Assembly (NCBI GenBank): GCA_040880525.1
Contig: JBBDIG010000021.1
Span: 81,449-145,448 of the forward strand
Reading direction: 5' to 3'
From: Bacteroidia bacterium
GTDB taxonomy: Bacteria > Bacteroidota > Bacteroidia > CAILMK01 > JBBDIG01
DNA length: 64,000 nt
How positions within the stretch are numbered: the first letter of the stretch is position 1; the number at the start of each line of letters is the position of its first letter. A program made the translations under genes and the position numbers. The notes under the pieces are model-generated. The model had not been told where the DNA came from, did no database searches, and was given only the letters and a program-made list of their open reading frames with translations. Of this stretch, positions 1 to 9,253 are shown one piece after another.

Positions 1-629
1 TTATGTACCACCATGTTGTCAATTAACCACCCCTCTTTATGGTTGTCAACCGAATCTGATTTTAGAGTAAACCGAAATATGAGTGAATCAAAGGTTGACA
101 TCCACGATTGGTCGAGGCAAAACCAAATATCTTTCCAGGTACTGTCTGTACCACTGAAGGCATAGTCACCGGTAATGAGAGTGTCTTGGTTGGCCGGATC
201 AAACCCGTAGAAGTTATAAACGTATGGGTTATTGAATACGTTTTGCCATGTATTTCCAGTGTCTGTGGAGAATTCAATGATGCCTCCGTCATAACCGCGA
301 TCCATATCCAACTTCTGTTTCCATCGAATCGCCAAAATGCCCCAACTGAACCATTGCGCAAGGCCAAATGAAAAACGTGAAGTGTTGTTAGGCGGATAAT
401 TGTTAATCGTGTCCGTCACTATCGCATTTGGCAATGTTGCCGCACGATCAAAACTCAATTTTTGAGGCGGTCCGATTTGCCAAACGATTGATTCTGCCGT
501 GTCAATTTGTATGAATAAAGAATTCCCTTCGGAAGTGTCTGCACCGTCAAAGTATTGGCTAAATGTTTGGCTGTGTCCTAAAAATGGGATTGCCAGTCCG
601 AAAAGTCCAGCGATGATTTTTGTTTTCAT
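1..629 (-). CDS. Secreted protein, C-terminus beyond the window edge (partial)
   Basis: Reading the minus strand from ATG at 629 gives 209 codons without a stop, so the gene continues past base 1. The N-terminus (MKTKIIAGLFGLAIPFLGHS) is a signal peptide, with cleavage likely near GHSQ. The body is rich in aromatic residues, D, N and T. It holds a phrase EGWLIDNMVV that often occurs at the end of jelly-roll (MAM or choice-of-anchor-like) extracellular domains of Bacteroidota, typically ahead of a T9SS sorting tail. An in-frame ATG at 635 is an alternative start. Export is well supported; the exact family and the missing C-terminal tail are inference. Confidence 0.72.
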   Translation of the reverse strand, partial: MKTKIIAGLFGLAIPFLGHSQTFSQYFDGADTSEGNSLFIQIDTAESIVWQIGPPQKLSFDRAATLPNAIVTDTINNYPPNNTSRFSFGLAQWFSWGILAIRWKQKLDMDRGYDGGIIEFSTDTGNTWQNVFNNPYVYNFYGFDPANQDTLITGDYAFSGTDSTWKDIWFCLDQSWMSTFDSLIFRFTLKSDSVDNHKEGWLIDNMVVH

Positions 630-756
630 GTTCATAATTTTTATGTTTGACAATTTGATTGTAACCAACAGATTTTCTTTAGAATACGGTTCCATGTTCA
701 CCGCTGGTCAGGGCCTGGGTTTCAAAATGATTTGTATGAATGTTCGTTTAGATTAT

Positions 757-1386
757 TTATTCCGTCTGTAATTTTCTAAAACTGCAAAAAACAAAGTTCT
801 GAATGGTGTCAAATGGTGTCCTGTGGTCAACCGTAACACACCTAATTTTCTCGAACAAATTTTCCAGTCTTTCAGTCATTGTTCTTTCCGAATATTGTTT
901 TATTTCGATTCCGCTGCACTTTTTTGGTCCTTGTTCGGAAAACGTCCCGATTACCAAAATACCGGTCGTTGAAATGCCGCATTGTGCGGTTTCAAGGTAA
1001 TTGGAGATTTCCTTTTGATCTGTCAGAAAATGGAATGCTGCCCGGTCGTGCCAAAAGTCGTATTGCACAGTGGGTTGAAATTTCGCAGCATCAGCCACAA
1101 TCCATTTTACATTATTAGCCTGTTGGCCAAGTCGCTTTTTTGCTCTTTCAATAGCTGCTTCCGAAATGTCGAGTACGGTAATGTCCTGATAACCCCTGGC
1201 AAGCAAATGGTCAACTAAAAAACTGTCGCCACCGCCAATATCAATGATTTTGGCAGTTGAAGGCACATTAAATTCTTCAATGAAATCAAGGGAAGTTTCC
1301 GGTGTCGGCTGATACCAGCTTACTTCATTTATTTGTTTTGTACGATATATGTCCTCCCAATGCTTTTTTCTGTCAAAGTACTCCAT
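757..1386 (-). CDS. Class I SAM-dependent methyltransferase
   Basis: A 209-residue cytosolic protein with the Rossmann methyltransferase order. Motif I is KIIDIGGGDSFL (about residues 45-56), an acidic strand end follows at TVLDISEAAIERAKKR (about 70-85), and then comes IVADAAKF (motif III). The N-terminal block HWEDIYRTK...SWYQPTPE is typical of small-molecule methyltransferases related to the thiopurine and trans-aconitate groups. The substrate cannot be told from sequence. It starts with ATG and lies 127 bp upstream of the left-edge secreted protein on the same strand, but nothing suggests a shared role. Confidence 0.85.
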   Translation of the reverse strand: MEYFDRKKHWEDIYRTKQINEVSWYQPTPETSLDFIEEFNVPSTAKIIDIGGGDSFLVDHLLARGYQDITVLDISEAAIERAKKRLGQQANNVKWIVADAAKFQPTVQYDFWHDRAAFHFLTDQKEISNYLETAQCGISTTGILVIGTFSEQGPKKCSGIEIKQYSERTMTERLENLFEKIRCVTVDHRTPFDTIQNFVFCSFRKLQTE

Positions 1387-1987
1387 TTTATCCTGTCTGT
1401 TTAGGTTGCTGTAATATCATCCTTCATTGCTCTCGCTCTCGCCAGTCAAAAATAAGCAAAAGTTACCTCTAAGTTTACGGTAAATCACCTGATGATAAGC
1501 GGGCATGCATCCGCTTTTTTTCCTTTTTTCCAGCGGATAGCAAATACATTCTCTCTTTCTTTAAAGAGAGTTTTGAACAAATTCAGTTTTTCATTTTCTG
1601 CATATTGTTTCATCTTGGCGATTTGTCAATCAGACAATTTTATCTGAATTCTCCAACGTGCTGTTTTCCGATCCTGCTATTTTTATTACACCTTACACCG
1701 GCATCCGGCATCTCTTAATTTTTTAATGGTCCTTTCTTCGATGCTTTCGCTCTTACTTGCCATAATATATTGGCACTCAATTGTATGATAAATCAAAAAT
1801 CAGCCTTTCATGGATGCTCCACATTATAGCTATTGGCGTATCGAAGCTTCTTATTACCGAACAAGCCTTTATTCTCAAAAGCCGAATTATCTTGTTCAAG
1901 AATCGCAATTGGAGTATTGTTAATAATATGCTGAACTCTACCTGCCGGATTATTGTCTACACAGATATTCATCAATAAAACAAAAAA
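1387..1987. other. Intergenic region without a recognised gene
   Basis: This 600-bp gap lies between a minus-strand methyltransferase and a plus-strand DUF72 gene, so it should hold divergent promoters. Two small inverted repeats are visible. AGCGG/CCGCT at 1498-1515 is followed by a T run. CTCTCTTT/AAAGAGAG at 1551-1570 has a 4-nt loop. Short open frames at 1781-1978 (plus) and below 1987 (minus) carry no recognisable motif. I see no RNA gene. Confidence 0.5.
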
Positions 1988-2860
1988 ATGAAGTTTGGAA
2001 AGATAGCCGATCCATCCGAGATAGATTTCTCCTTGCCGGCTGAGCATTCTGACACGATACGGATCCTGCAGAAACAAAAGAAAACAGCCAGGCCTCCTGT
2101 TTACATCGGCTGTGCTAAATGGAACCGGCAGGATCTGAAGGGTTTTTATCCGCGCGGTACCAAAGACGAGCTTGCCTATTACGCCACGCAGTTCAATTCC
2201 ATAGAACTTAATGCTACCTTTTATCAGCAATACGATGCCGGGCAAATGGAGAAATGGAAGCAGAAAGTACCGCAGGGTTTCAGGTTTTATCCGAAGATCC
2301 CGCAGCGCATCAGCCACTTTGGGCGGCTCAGCAACGTGGAAGCTCTCACCGAAACAACCTGCGAGTGCTACCGTGCGTTTGGTGAAAATCTTGGCATTAC
2401 CTTCCTGCAAATGCCGGATAACTTTGGGCCGAAGAATTTTGACAGGCTGGAGAGCTTTCTGCAAAACTGGCCGGGTGACATGCGGCTGGCGCTTGAACTG
2501 CGCAACAAACTGTGGTACAAGGACAGCGATATAACTGATCGCCTCTGCCATCTCATGGAGCAGCATGCCATTACCCATGTACTCACTGACACAGCAGGCA
2601 GGCGCGACTTGTTGCACATGCGATTTACCACTCCTTTTACCTTTATCCGCTATGTGGGTGCAAACCACGAAAGCGACTATACCCGCATTGACGACTGGTT
2701 TAAGCGGCTGAAACAATGGATTGCCGGGGGTGTACAGGAAATCAACTTCTTCATTCACCAAAACCTGGAGAAAGAATCACCACTGCTTTCCGCAAAGCTT
2801 GTGAAACGATTCAATGAAGAATTGGGGTATGACCTGCCATTGCCGGCTATTGCAAAGTGA
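1988..2860 (+). CDS. DUF72 (YecE-like) domain protein
   Basis: A 290-residue cytosolic protein of the DUF72/YecE family, a TIM-barrel fold of unknown function. Visible family marks are the early strand VYIGCAKWNR (about residues 38-47), the segment QFNSIELNATFYQ (about 69-81), the FYPKIPQRISH region, and ALELRNKLWY (about 169-178), where an E-x-R motif sits. It also has the late FIRYVGAN strand. Length is normal for the family. The long minus-strand frame over this gene is a shadow. It begins with ATG after AAACAAAAAA, without a Shine-Dalgarno sequence. Confidence 0.88.
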   Translation: MKFGKIADPSEIDFSLPAEHSDTIRILQKQKKTARPPVYIGCAKWNRQDLKGFYPRGTKDELAYYATQFNSIELNATFYQQYDAGQMEKWKQKVPQGFRFYPKIPQRISHFGRLSNVEALTETTCECYRAFGENLGITFLQMPDNFGPKNFDRLESFLQNWPGDMRLALELRNKLWYKDSDITDRLCHLMEQHAITHVLTDTAGRRDLLHMRFTTPFTFIRYVGANHESDYTRIDDWFKRLKQWIAGGVQEINFFIHQNLEKESPLLSAKLVKRFNEELGYDLPLPAIAK

Positions 2861-2908
2861 GAGATAATTAATCTGGACCCAGAGCAGGCCTTTCCTTTTG
2901 CACTACGC

Positions 2909-2942
2909 AAAAAAACCCCCGGCAGCCGAAGCTACAGGGGGC
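2909..2942 (-). terminator. Rho-independent terminator of the dcw cluster
   Basis: Read on the minus strand downstream of ftsZ, a CCCCC...GGGGG stem (2916-2941) closes on a stable C(UUCG)G tetraloop and is followed by seven T residues. One internal mismatch and one wobble are present. It marks the 3' end of the ftsZ transcript about 48 bp after the stop codon. Confidence 0.85.
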
Positions 2943-2989
2943 TTACAAACAGAAAAACTCAGGGACTTAAAAAATTCGGCAGTGAAATG

Positions 2990-4480
2990 CTAATCTACAT
3001 TATCATGAAGAAAGCCATTGCTGGGACGTATTTCAGGCTTTTCCTCTTTTTCTTCGAGCGAGTAGCGCGAAATATTGCTGTCAGATGAATGGGGCACTTT
3101 GTCGAGCTGTACGTTCCTGCGCTTAAAGGCCGGTTCTGATTCAATCTGGTCCAGGTCAGTCTTCACGCTGAAACTCAATCGCTTCAACTTCTCTACGCGC
3201 AAATCCCGCTTTTTCCGCGCAAGCTCTCCTCTCAGTTTTACCTCCAGCGATTGCTGATCCTGTTTCTCATCATCATTCTCTTCTGCAACATTTTCTTCGT
3301 TCACTTTCATTTCCATTTCCTGCTCCAGGGCTTCCTGTTCGGCCTCTTCTGCTTCTATGTCGCTGACAAGACGAGGTTCTTCCTCTGCCTGCGCTTCTTC
3401 CCTGCGCTGCTCAAACAAAAACATCTGCTGCGTGGGCGATTTAACCGGCTCTTTCTCATCCAGCTTTCTCACCACTTTCTCCGGTTTCTCCTTCAGGCTT
3501 TTGTTGTGCTTGCCTTCAAATGCAGTGGCGATAATGGTCACAGAAATTTTTTCTGAAAGCGATTCATCATAACAATGGCCCCAGATCATATCCGCATCAA
3601 GACCAACTTCCTCCTGGATGTAATCCGTAATAATTGAGATCTCATCCATCAGGATCTCCTTTGTTCCGGAGGTAATATTGAGGAGAATGTACTTCGCTCC
3701 CTGGATGTCATTCTCGTCAAGGAGTGGCGACTTTATGGCCTGTTCCACTGCTTTCAACGCGCGGTCCTCACCCTCTGCTGTGCCGGAGCCCATAATGGCT
3801 GCACCGCTGTTGGCCATCGTGGTTCTGACGTCCTCAAAATCCACATTGATGTAGCCCGGCACCGTAATGATCTCCGCTATGCCTTTTGCTGCTGTAGAGA
3901 GAATTTCATCGGCATTCCCAAAAGCCTTTGAGAGCGGCAGGTTTCCATAAATTTCCCGCAACTTCTCATTGCTGATGAGGAGGAGTGTATCCACATTGGC
4001 CTTTAACTGCTCAATGCCTTCTATGGCTTTTCGTCTGCGCTTTAATCCCTCAAAAGTAAAAGGCGTTGTAACGATGCCCACGGTGAGGATACCCATATCG
4101 CGCGCGGCTTTGGCAATAATCGGAGCCGCGCCAGTGCCGGTACCGCCTCCCATTCCTGCCGTTATAAAAAGCATTTTTGTTTCCTTCATTAACAGGTTCT
4201 TGATGTCCTCAAGATTCTCCATTGCTGCGTTCTTTCCCACTTCAGGATCAGAGCCTGCTCCGCGGCCCTCGGTGAGGTTTGAACCCAGTTGAATTCTGTT
4301 GGGCACGGGGCTTAGCTCAAGAGATTGTGAATCAGTATTACAAATGGCGAATTCTACACCCTTGATGCCTTGCTCGTACATGTGATTCACCGCATTGCTT
4401 CCCCCGCCCCCTACACCTATTACTTTAATAATAGAGCTTTGGATCTTAGGAATGTCGAATTTTAAATCCTCGGTTTTCAT
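2990..4480 (-). CDS. ftsZ: Cell division protein FtsZ
   Basis: The tubulin-like GTPase that forms the division ring. The glycine-rich tubulin signature GGGTGTG is at about residues 111-117. The T7 and synergy region (NVDFEDVRTTM) is intact, and the GTPase core ends near residue 320. A long acidic, Q/E-rich linker follows (about 330-485). The last residues FLHDNVD are the conserved C-terminal peptide seen in Bacteroidota FtsZ, which in E. coli binds FtsA. I start at ATG 4480 (MKTEDLKF); a TTG at 4489 adds three residues and is less likely. It is the last gene of the dcw cluster, separated from ftsA by 143 bp that contain a hairpin. Confidence 0.97.
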   Translation of the reverse strand: MKTEDLKFDIPKIQSSIIKVIGVGGGGSNAVNHMYEQGIKGVEFAICNTDSQSLELSPVPNRIQLGSNLTEGRGAGSDPEVGKNAAMENLEDIKNLLMKETKMLFITAGMGGGTGTGAAPIIAKAARDMGILTVGIVTTPFTFEGLKRRRKAIEGIEQLKANVDTLLLISNEKLREIYGNLPLSKAFGNADEILSTAAKGIAEIITVPGYINVDFEDVRTTMANSGAAIMGSGTAEGEDRALKAVEQAIKSPLLDENDIQGAKYILLNITSGTKEILMDEISIITDYIQEEVGLDADMIWGHCYDESLSEKISVTIIATAFEGKHNKSLKEKPEKVVRKLDEKEPVKSPTQQMFLFEQRREEAQAEEEPRLVSDIEAEEAEQEALEQEMEMKVNEENVAEENDDEKQDQQSLEVKLRGELARKKRDLRVEKLKRLSFSVKTDLDQIESEPAFKRRNVQLDKVPHSSDSNISRYSLEEKEEKPEIRPSNGFLHDNVD

Positions 4481-4581
4481 TGTTCTCAATTTTAATTAAA
4501 AAATCTGTTTGTTCTGTTTTGGGATTTAATAAAAAAACACAATTTTAATTTATCAAATCCTCAAGCTGGTTTTACAGATCC

Positions 4582-4607
4582 CAGGTTTAAAAAAATAATT
4601 AAACCTG
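4582..4607 (-). promoter_or_regulatory. Hairpin in the ftsA-ftsZ intergenic region
   Basis: A perfect 9-bp inverted repeat CAGGTTTAA/TTAAACCTG with an 8-nt A/T loop lies between the ftsA stop and the ftsZ start. No T tract follows it on the minus strand, so it is unlikely to be a full terminator. It could be an mRNA processing or stabilising element, or part of an ftsZ-proximal control region. The structure is seen directly; the role is inferred. Confidence 0.45.
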
Positions 4608-4623
4608 AATCAATAAAACAAAA

Positions 4624-5925
4624 TCACTTAATATAATCGTCCATGCCGCTATCATCCTCCAGCCATTTTTTTCCTTTAGAAAATATAGAAGCATACCAGG
4701 GATCGCGCGCTGGTTTGCCATTTTCCTTAGCCGGATCCTTCAGGTTTCCGGGCTGGGTCAGCGAGCTTTTCCTGCGTGCGTTCAATCCTCTGATCACGAG
4801 GCCAATTCCGGTAGCGTACATCGGGCTTTTCACTTCCTCGATCATCCCTTTTGAAAGATGCTCTGTAGGATAACCGATGCGCGTATCCATTCCGGTAATA
4901 TATTCCACGAGCTGAGTAATGTGCTTCAACTGTGCTCCACCGCCTGTGAGCACGATGCCACAGATCAGTTTCTTTTCGAAGCCACTGCTTTTGATCTCGT
5001 AATAAACATGCTCAAATATCTCCTCCACCCTCGCCTGGATGATATGCGCCAGGTTTCTTACGCTGATTTCCTTGGGTTCGCGCCCTTTCAGTCCCGGAAT
5101 TGAAATGATCTCGTTCTCGCGTGTTTCATCAGCCAGCGCAGAACCGAACTTCACTTTCAGCGTCTCTGCCTGGCGTTTCATCACCGTGCAGCCGTCTTTA
5201 ATATCTTCAGTAATAATATTTCCGCCTAAAGGAATTACAGCCGTGTGCCGGATAATTCCTTCCTGGAAAATAGCGATGTCAGTGGTTCCTCCTCCAATAT
5301 CAACAAGCGCCACCCCCGCTTCTTTTTCTTCTTCGGCCAGCACCGCCTCTGCTGATGCGATGGGCTCCAGAATGAGTCCGGCTACTTCAAGTCCTGCTTT
5401 GGTTACGCAACGATGGATATTTTTGGCTGCCGTCACTTTGCCGGTGATAATGTGGAAGTTACCTTCCAGCCGTACCCCGGCCATGCCAATCGGATCTTTG
5501 ATGCCATGCTCGCTGTCCACCGTATATTCCTGTGGAATGACATGAATGATCTCCTCTCCCGGCTGCATCACCAACTTGTGCATATCATTTATGAGCCGGT
5601 CAGTATCATCATAATTGATTTCATCCTCTGCCCGGTTGCGCACAATGATGCCCCGGTGCTGAAGGCTTTTGATGTGCTGCCCTGCAATTCCTACATGCAC
5701 CACCTTGATCTCCACATCGCTCTTCATGCCTGACTGCTCCACGGCATTTTTTATTGCATCCACGGTTTTGTCAATATTGGTAACCACGCCACGAGAGACG
5801 CCAGCCGATTCGCAACGGCCAAGCCCTAAAATATCAATTTTTCCGTATTCATTTTTACGGCCCACTATTGCGCAGATCTTTGTCGTCCCGATGTCAAGTC
5901 CCACAATTATTTCTGAGTTTTCCAT
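4624..5925 (-). CDS. ftsA: Cell division protein FtsA
   Basis: An actin-like ATPase of 433 residues that tethers FtsZ to the membrane. Phosphate 1 loop IVGLDIGTTKICAIVG is at about residues 7-22. The 1C insertion domain follows near 85-165. Phosphate 2 ALVDIGGGTTDIAIF is at about 205-219, and the adenosine motif GIVLTGGGAQL at about 324-334. The end is short and basic/acidic, and the membrane-binding helix (ASIFSKGKKWLEDD) is recognisable. It starts 3 bp after the ftsQ stop, consistent with one transcript. Confidence 0.96.
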   Translation of the reverse strand: MENSEIIVGLDIGTTKICAIVGRKNEYGKIDILGLGRCESAGVSRGVVTNIDKTVDAIKNAVEQSGMKSDVEIKVVHVGIAGQHIKSLQHRGIIVRNRAEDEINYDDTDRLINDMHKLVMQPGEEIIHVIPQEYTVDSEHGIKDPIGMAGVRLEGNFHIITGKVTAAKNIHRCVTKAGLEVAGLILEPIASAEAVLAEEEKEAGVALVDIGGGTTDIAIFQEGIIRHTAVIPLGGNIITEDIKDGCTVMKRQAETLKVKFGSALADETRENEIISIPGLKGREPKEISVRNLAHIIQARVEEIFEHVYYEIKSSGFEKKLICGIVLTGGGAQLKHITQLVEYITGMDTRIGYPTEHLSKGMIEEVKSPMYATGIGLVIRGLNARRKSSLTQPGNLKDPAKENGKPARDPWYASIFSKGKKWLEDDSGMDDYIK

Positions 5926-5928
5926 GCT

Positions 5929-6714
5929 TTATCTGTTTGCTATTATTTGATCCTTGTATTTCACGTTTATCATCCGGTAGGTGTCCCATCCTTCCTTTGG
6001 CAGCGCCTCCCTGTAAAAAATGCTGAGCCGCCCGAATTTTTCATCCAAATCATCGAAACTTCCGAAAAGCACCTCGTGCCTCCCCACCCTCGGAATGATC
6101 ATTAATTCACGGTTGGCATCCACCTGCACATGGCCTGTGAGGGCATTGTAAAACGCGTGATCTTCCAGGTACAGCGCCAGCCGATATAGATCCTGAACCA
6201 GTTCCGTGCGTACCGAGTCATCCTTTCCCAGCCCCTCTTCTATGTGGCCCGTAGCAAGGAGTACTCTTGCGCTGTATTTGGGATTTAGCGGCATTTTCAT
6301 TCCATTCCTGTCAATGTAATATCCCTGGCCGCTCTTGCTCCAGATACGAAGCAAAGGTTGACGTTGCTCCACACGGGCCCGAAGTTCACCGTGAAGCGTA
6401 GTATAAACCTGGGCATCCCGCACAAAGGCATTCTCCTTCAGCTTTTCCTCCAGCCGCTCCAGCTCTATTTGCGATAGCTTCCGGCTAACCGGGGAATCAA
6501 AATTCTGGTCAGTAATGATAGAATGTATCATGTCCTCAGACACAAACCGTAATTCCGGATTAGCGATCTCTACCTCTATTTTGTGGCAAGTGGATTCCTT
6601 GCCATGCCGCTCTGCAAAGGCAATAAAAACCACCATCAGCAAAAGCCCGCACACCGCCAGGATCAGGTTATTTTGCTTCTTCAGCATTTCTTTTATTTCA
6701 TTCCATTTCTTCAT
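5929..6714 (-). CDS. ftsQ: Cell division protein FtsQ
   Basis: A bitopic membrane protein of 261 residues. A single transmembrane helix (about residues 15-34, NLILAVCGLLLMVVFIAFAE) is followed by a POTRA-like and beta domain of the FtsQ/DivIB type (about 45-250). Assignment rests on that architecture, the motif LRIWSKSGQGYYIDRNG, and the conserved position between murC and ftsA. Sequence identity to E. coli FtsQ would be low. The start codon overlaps the murC stop by 4 bp (ATGA). Confidence 0.88.
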   Translation of the reverse strand: MKKWNEIKEMLKKQNNLILAVCGLLLMVVFIAFAERHGKESTCHKIEVEIANPELRFVSEDMIHSIITDQNFDSPVSRKLSQIELERLEEKLKENAFVRDAQVYTTLHGELRARVEQRQPLLRIWSKSGQGYYIDRNGMKMPLNPKYSARVLLATGHIEEGLGKDDSVRTELVQDLYRLALYLEDHAFYNALTGHVQVDANRELMIIPRVGRHEVLFGSFDDLDEKFGRLSIFYREALPKEGWDTYRMINVKYKDQIIANR

Positions 6715-8099
6715 GATGCCAGGTGTTTTTCGTTGAGTCGCTGACGGAGGAGGTTTGCGATAGGGCCTGCCAGCCGGTCAATGTCTCCGGCTCCCAGCGT
6801 GGCAAGCACTTCCACCTTATGTGTTTGCAGGAAACCCAGCAAATGCTCCTTCTTCACCAGATGCTTATCGGCCAGCGTCATTCGGTTCAGTATCATCTCA
6901 GCATCCACACCGGGTATCGGCTCCTCGCGTGCCGGATACACAGGCAGCAACACCACCTCATCCAGCAATGACAGGCTTTGCGCAAAGCTCTCTGCAAAGT
7001 CGCGGGTGCGGCTGTAGAGGTGCGGCTGGAAAATGCCGGTCACCTTTTTCTGCGGATATAGCTCCTGCAGGGCCAGGATGGTTTGTCGCAATTCCTCAGG
7101 ATGGTGGGCATAATCATCCACATACACCATCTCAGGCGTACGTAAATGATACTCAAACCTGCGATGCACCCCGGTAAAACTCTCCAGTCCTTTCTTCACC
7201 TGCTGCGGACTTTCTACCAAATTAGCGGTAGCGGCAAAAGCGGCCAGTGCATTCAGTACATTGTGCCGGCCCGGTACCAGCATTTTTATAGTAAATGTTT
7301 GTTTTTGTTTTTCATTTAATTCAAAAACAAAATGGCCGTTTTCAATTCTTATGTTTTCTGCGGTAATATCCGAGTCATCTTCAATTCCAAAACTCACTAG
7401 TTTTTCCGCTATTTCAGGTTTTTTAATATTCAATCCCTGACGTACCGCCAACGTTCCTTTATTCCGAATCCGATTTGAAAATTCGATATATGCTGCGGTA
7501 AGTTGATCTGCATCTGCATATACGTCAAGATGATCGCTGTCCATACTGGTGATCACTGCCACATCAGGATTCAGTTGCAGGAATGAGCGGTCAAATTCAT
7601 CAGCTTCAGCCACGGCTATGGCTTCCTTCCCATTTTCGTAGCTATAAAAATTGGATTGAATATTTGTCGCAATTCCGCCAAGAAAAGCCAGCATTGGCAT
7701 TTTTGCTTCGCGAAGAATGTTGACAATCATAGCCGCTGTTGTGGTCTTTCCATGCGTTCCGGCTACGGCAATTGTGTATTTAAAGTTTACCACTTCAGCC
7801 AGTACCTGGCTTCTCTTTTTTATTTCAAAACCATTATTTTTAAAATAATTTAATTCTGAATGGGAAGCAGGAACGGCTGGCGTGTAAACCACTAGAACAT
7901 TATTTTTTTCCCGAAATTCCTGTGGTATCTGTTCCACATTATCTTCAAAATGCACAGGGATATTTTGCGCTTTTAGCATCTCAGTTATTTCAGAAGGAGT
8001 GCGGTCATAACCGGCCACAATATGCCCTTTCAGCTTAAAATAGCTGGCCAGCGCACTCATCCCGATTCCGCCAATTCCTATGAAATAAATTCTTTTCAT
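6711..8099 (-). CDS. murC: UDP-N-acetylmuramate--L-alanine ligase
   Basis: Adds L-alanine to UDP-MurNAc, the first step of stem-peptide synthesis in the cytosol. The N-terminal Rossmann motif GIGGIGMSALA (about residues 7-17), the ATP loop AVAGTHGKTTTAAM (about 114-127), and YVDDYAHHPEELRQT are diagnostic of MurC. Length 462 is normal. It overlaps ftsQ by 4 bp and lies 56 bp after murG. Confidence 0.97.
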   Translation of the reverse strand: MKRIYFIGIGGIGMSALASYFKLKGHIVAGYDRTPSEITEMLKAQNIPVHFEDNVEQIPQEFREKNNVLVVYTPAVPASHSELNYFKNNGFEIKKRSQVLAEVVNFKYTIAVAGTHGKTTTAAMIVNILREAKMPMLAFLGGIATNIQSNFYSYENGKEAIAVAEADEFDRSFLQLNPDVAVITSMDSDHLDVYADADQLTAAYIEFSNRIRNKGTLAVRQGLNIKKPEIAEKLVSFGIEDDSDITAENIRIENGHFVFELNEKQKQTFTIKMLVPGRHNVLNALAAFAATANLVESPQQVKKGLESFTGVHRRFEYHLRTPEMVYVDDYAHHPEELRQTILALQELYPQKKVTGIFQPHLYSRTRDFAESFAQSLSLLDEVVLLPVYPAREEPIPGVDAEMILNRMTLADKHLVKKEHLLGFLQTHKVEVLATLGAGDIDRLAGPIANLLRQRLNEKHLAS

Positions 8100-8155
8100 T
8101 TAAATTTTAATTCCGCTTTAGTAATCATTTATCCTTATTTTCTTTTTTTAAATTT

Positions 8156-9253
8156 TCAAATGCCTTTCGCGAGGCGCATTATTTCCTCAGCAATTCGCTT
8201 TGTTGCATCAGGCTTTCCGAGTTTGGCGATATTTTGTTTTAATTCTGATCTTTTGTTTTTATCATTTGCAAGGGCAATAATGGCGTCTGCTAATTTTTCT
8301 CTGGCCTCGGCATCCGTAATAAGAATTGCGGCATTTTTCATTTCCAGGCTTCGCGCATTTTTGGTCTGGTGGTCTTCGGCCACGTTGGGAGAAGGCACCA
8401 GGATGGTGGGCTTTCCAAGAAGCGAGAGTTCAGAGATACTAAGTGCGCCCGCCCTCGAAACCACAATGTCAGATTTTTGATATACCTCATCCATGTTATC
8501 AATAAATGGCATCATGGCTATGCTTCCATTGAGCATTCCTTTTGTGCGCTCCTGCATTTCCTTCCAGTAGTAATTGCCGGTTTGCCAGGTGAGCTTAAGT
8601 TTTGCGCTGCGCAACTTTTCAAGATTGCCGATGATGCTTTCGTTCAGCGTTCTTGAGCCCAGGCTTCCTCCCATCACCAATACATTTACTTCATCGTGAA
8701 AAGCGTCCGGCTTTCCTTTATTATCGGCAATGGATTGGCGCACCGGGTTTCCGGTCACCACAATTTTCCTCTGGTCAAAATACTTCTCCAGGCCCTCGAA
8801 ACCAGCACAGATGGTGGCGGCTTTTTTCCCGAGCATTTTGTTGGTAATTCCGGGAAATGAATTCTGCTCCTGAATAAGCGTAGGGATCTTTTGCTGCTGA
8901 GCCGCGTAAAGCACCGGGCCACTGCTGTAACCTCCAACACCCACCACCACCAGCGGCCGGAAATCGCGGATCATCCTGCCGGCCTTTCGTACAGCTTTCA
9001 GGATCTTGAAAGGCAAAGCAAGATTTTTCAACATATTGCTGCGGTTGAAGCCCCTGATGTCCAGGCCCACAATTTCGAATCCCAACTCCGGTACGCGGGT
9101 CATTTCCATTTTTCCCAGGGCACCTGCAAAGAGCACCTCCGCCCCGAAGTGATCGCGCAAATATTGCCCGATCGCCAGTGCAGGAAAGAGATGCCCTCCG
9201 GTGCCTCCACCGCCAATGATGATCCTTAAATCTTTATGTGGCTTAATGCTCAT
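8156..9253 (-). CDS. murG: UDP-N-acetylglucosamine--lipid I GlcNAc transferase MurG
   Basis: The GT28 enzyme that converts lipid I to lipid II on the inner face of the membrane. The G-loops IIGGGGTGGHLFPALAIG (about residues 11-28) and VMGGSLGSRTLNESI (about 193-207), the ITGNPVR-like VVTGNPVRQ, and the donor-binding VSRAGALSISEL are all present. Its 365-residue length is typical. The ATG overlaps the ftsW stop by 4 bp, suggesting translational coupling of lipid II synthesis to the SEDS protein. Confidence 0.97.
   Translation of the reverse strand: MSIKPHKDLRIIIGGGGTGGHLFPALAIGQYLRDHFGAEVLFAGALGKMEMTRVPELGFEIVGLDIRGFNRSNMLKNLALPFKILKAVRKAGRMIRDFRPLVVVGVGGYSSGPVLYAAQQQKIPTLIQEQNSFPGITNKMLGKKAATICAGFEGLEKYFDQRKIVVTGNPVRQSIADNKGKPDAFHDEVNVLVMGGSLGSRTLNESIIGNLEKLRSAKLKLTWQTGNYYWKEMQERTKGMLNGSIAMMPFIDNMDEVYQKSDIVVSRAGALSISELSLLGKPTILVPSPNVAEDHQTKNARSLEMKNAAILITDAEAREKLADAIIALANDKNKRSELKQNIAKLGKPDATKRIAEEIMRLAKGI

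Noticed and set aside
1808..2761. 317-codon minus-strand frame across the DUF72 gene
   Set aside because: The plus-strand frame has clear DUF72 motifs and the minus frame is its shadow; the part beyond the DUF72 start has no recognisable domain.
4481..4489. TTG start for FtsZ nine bases upstream of ATG
   Set aside because: The extension adds only MRT-like residues; the ATG at 4480 gives the usual start.
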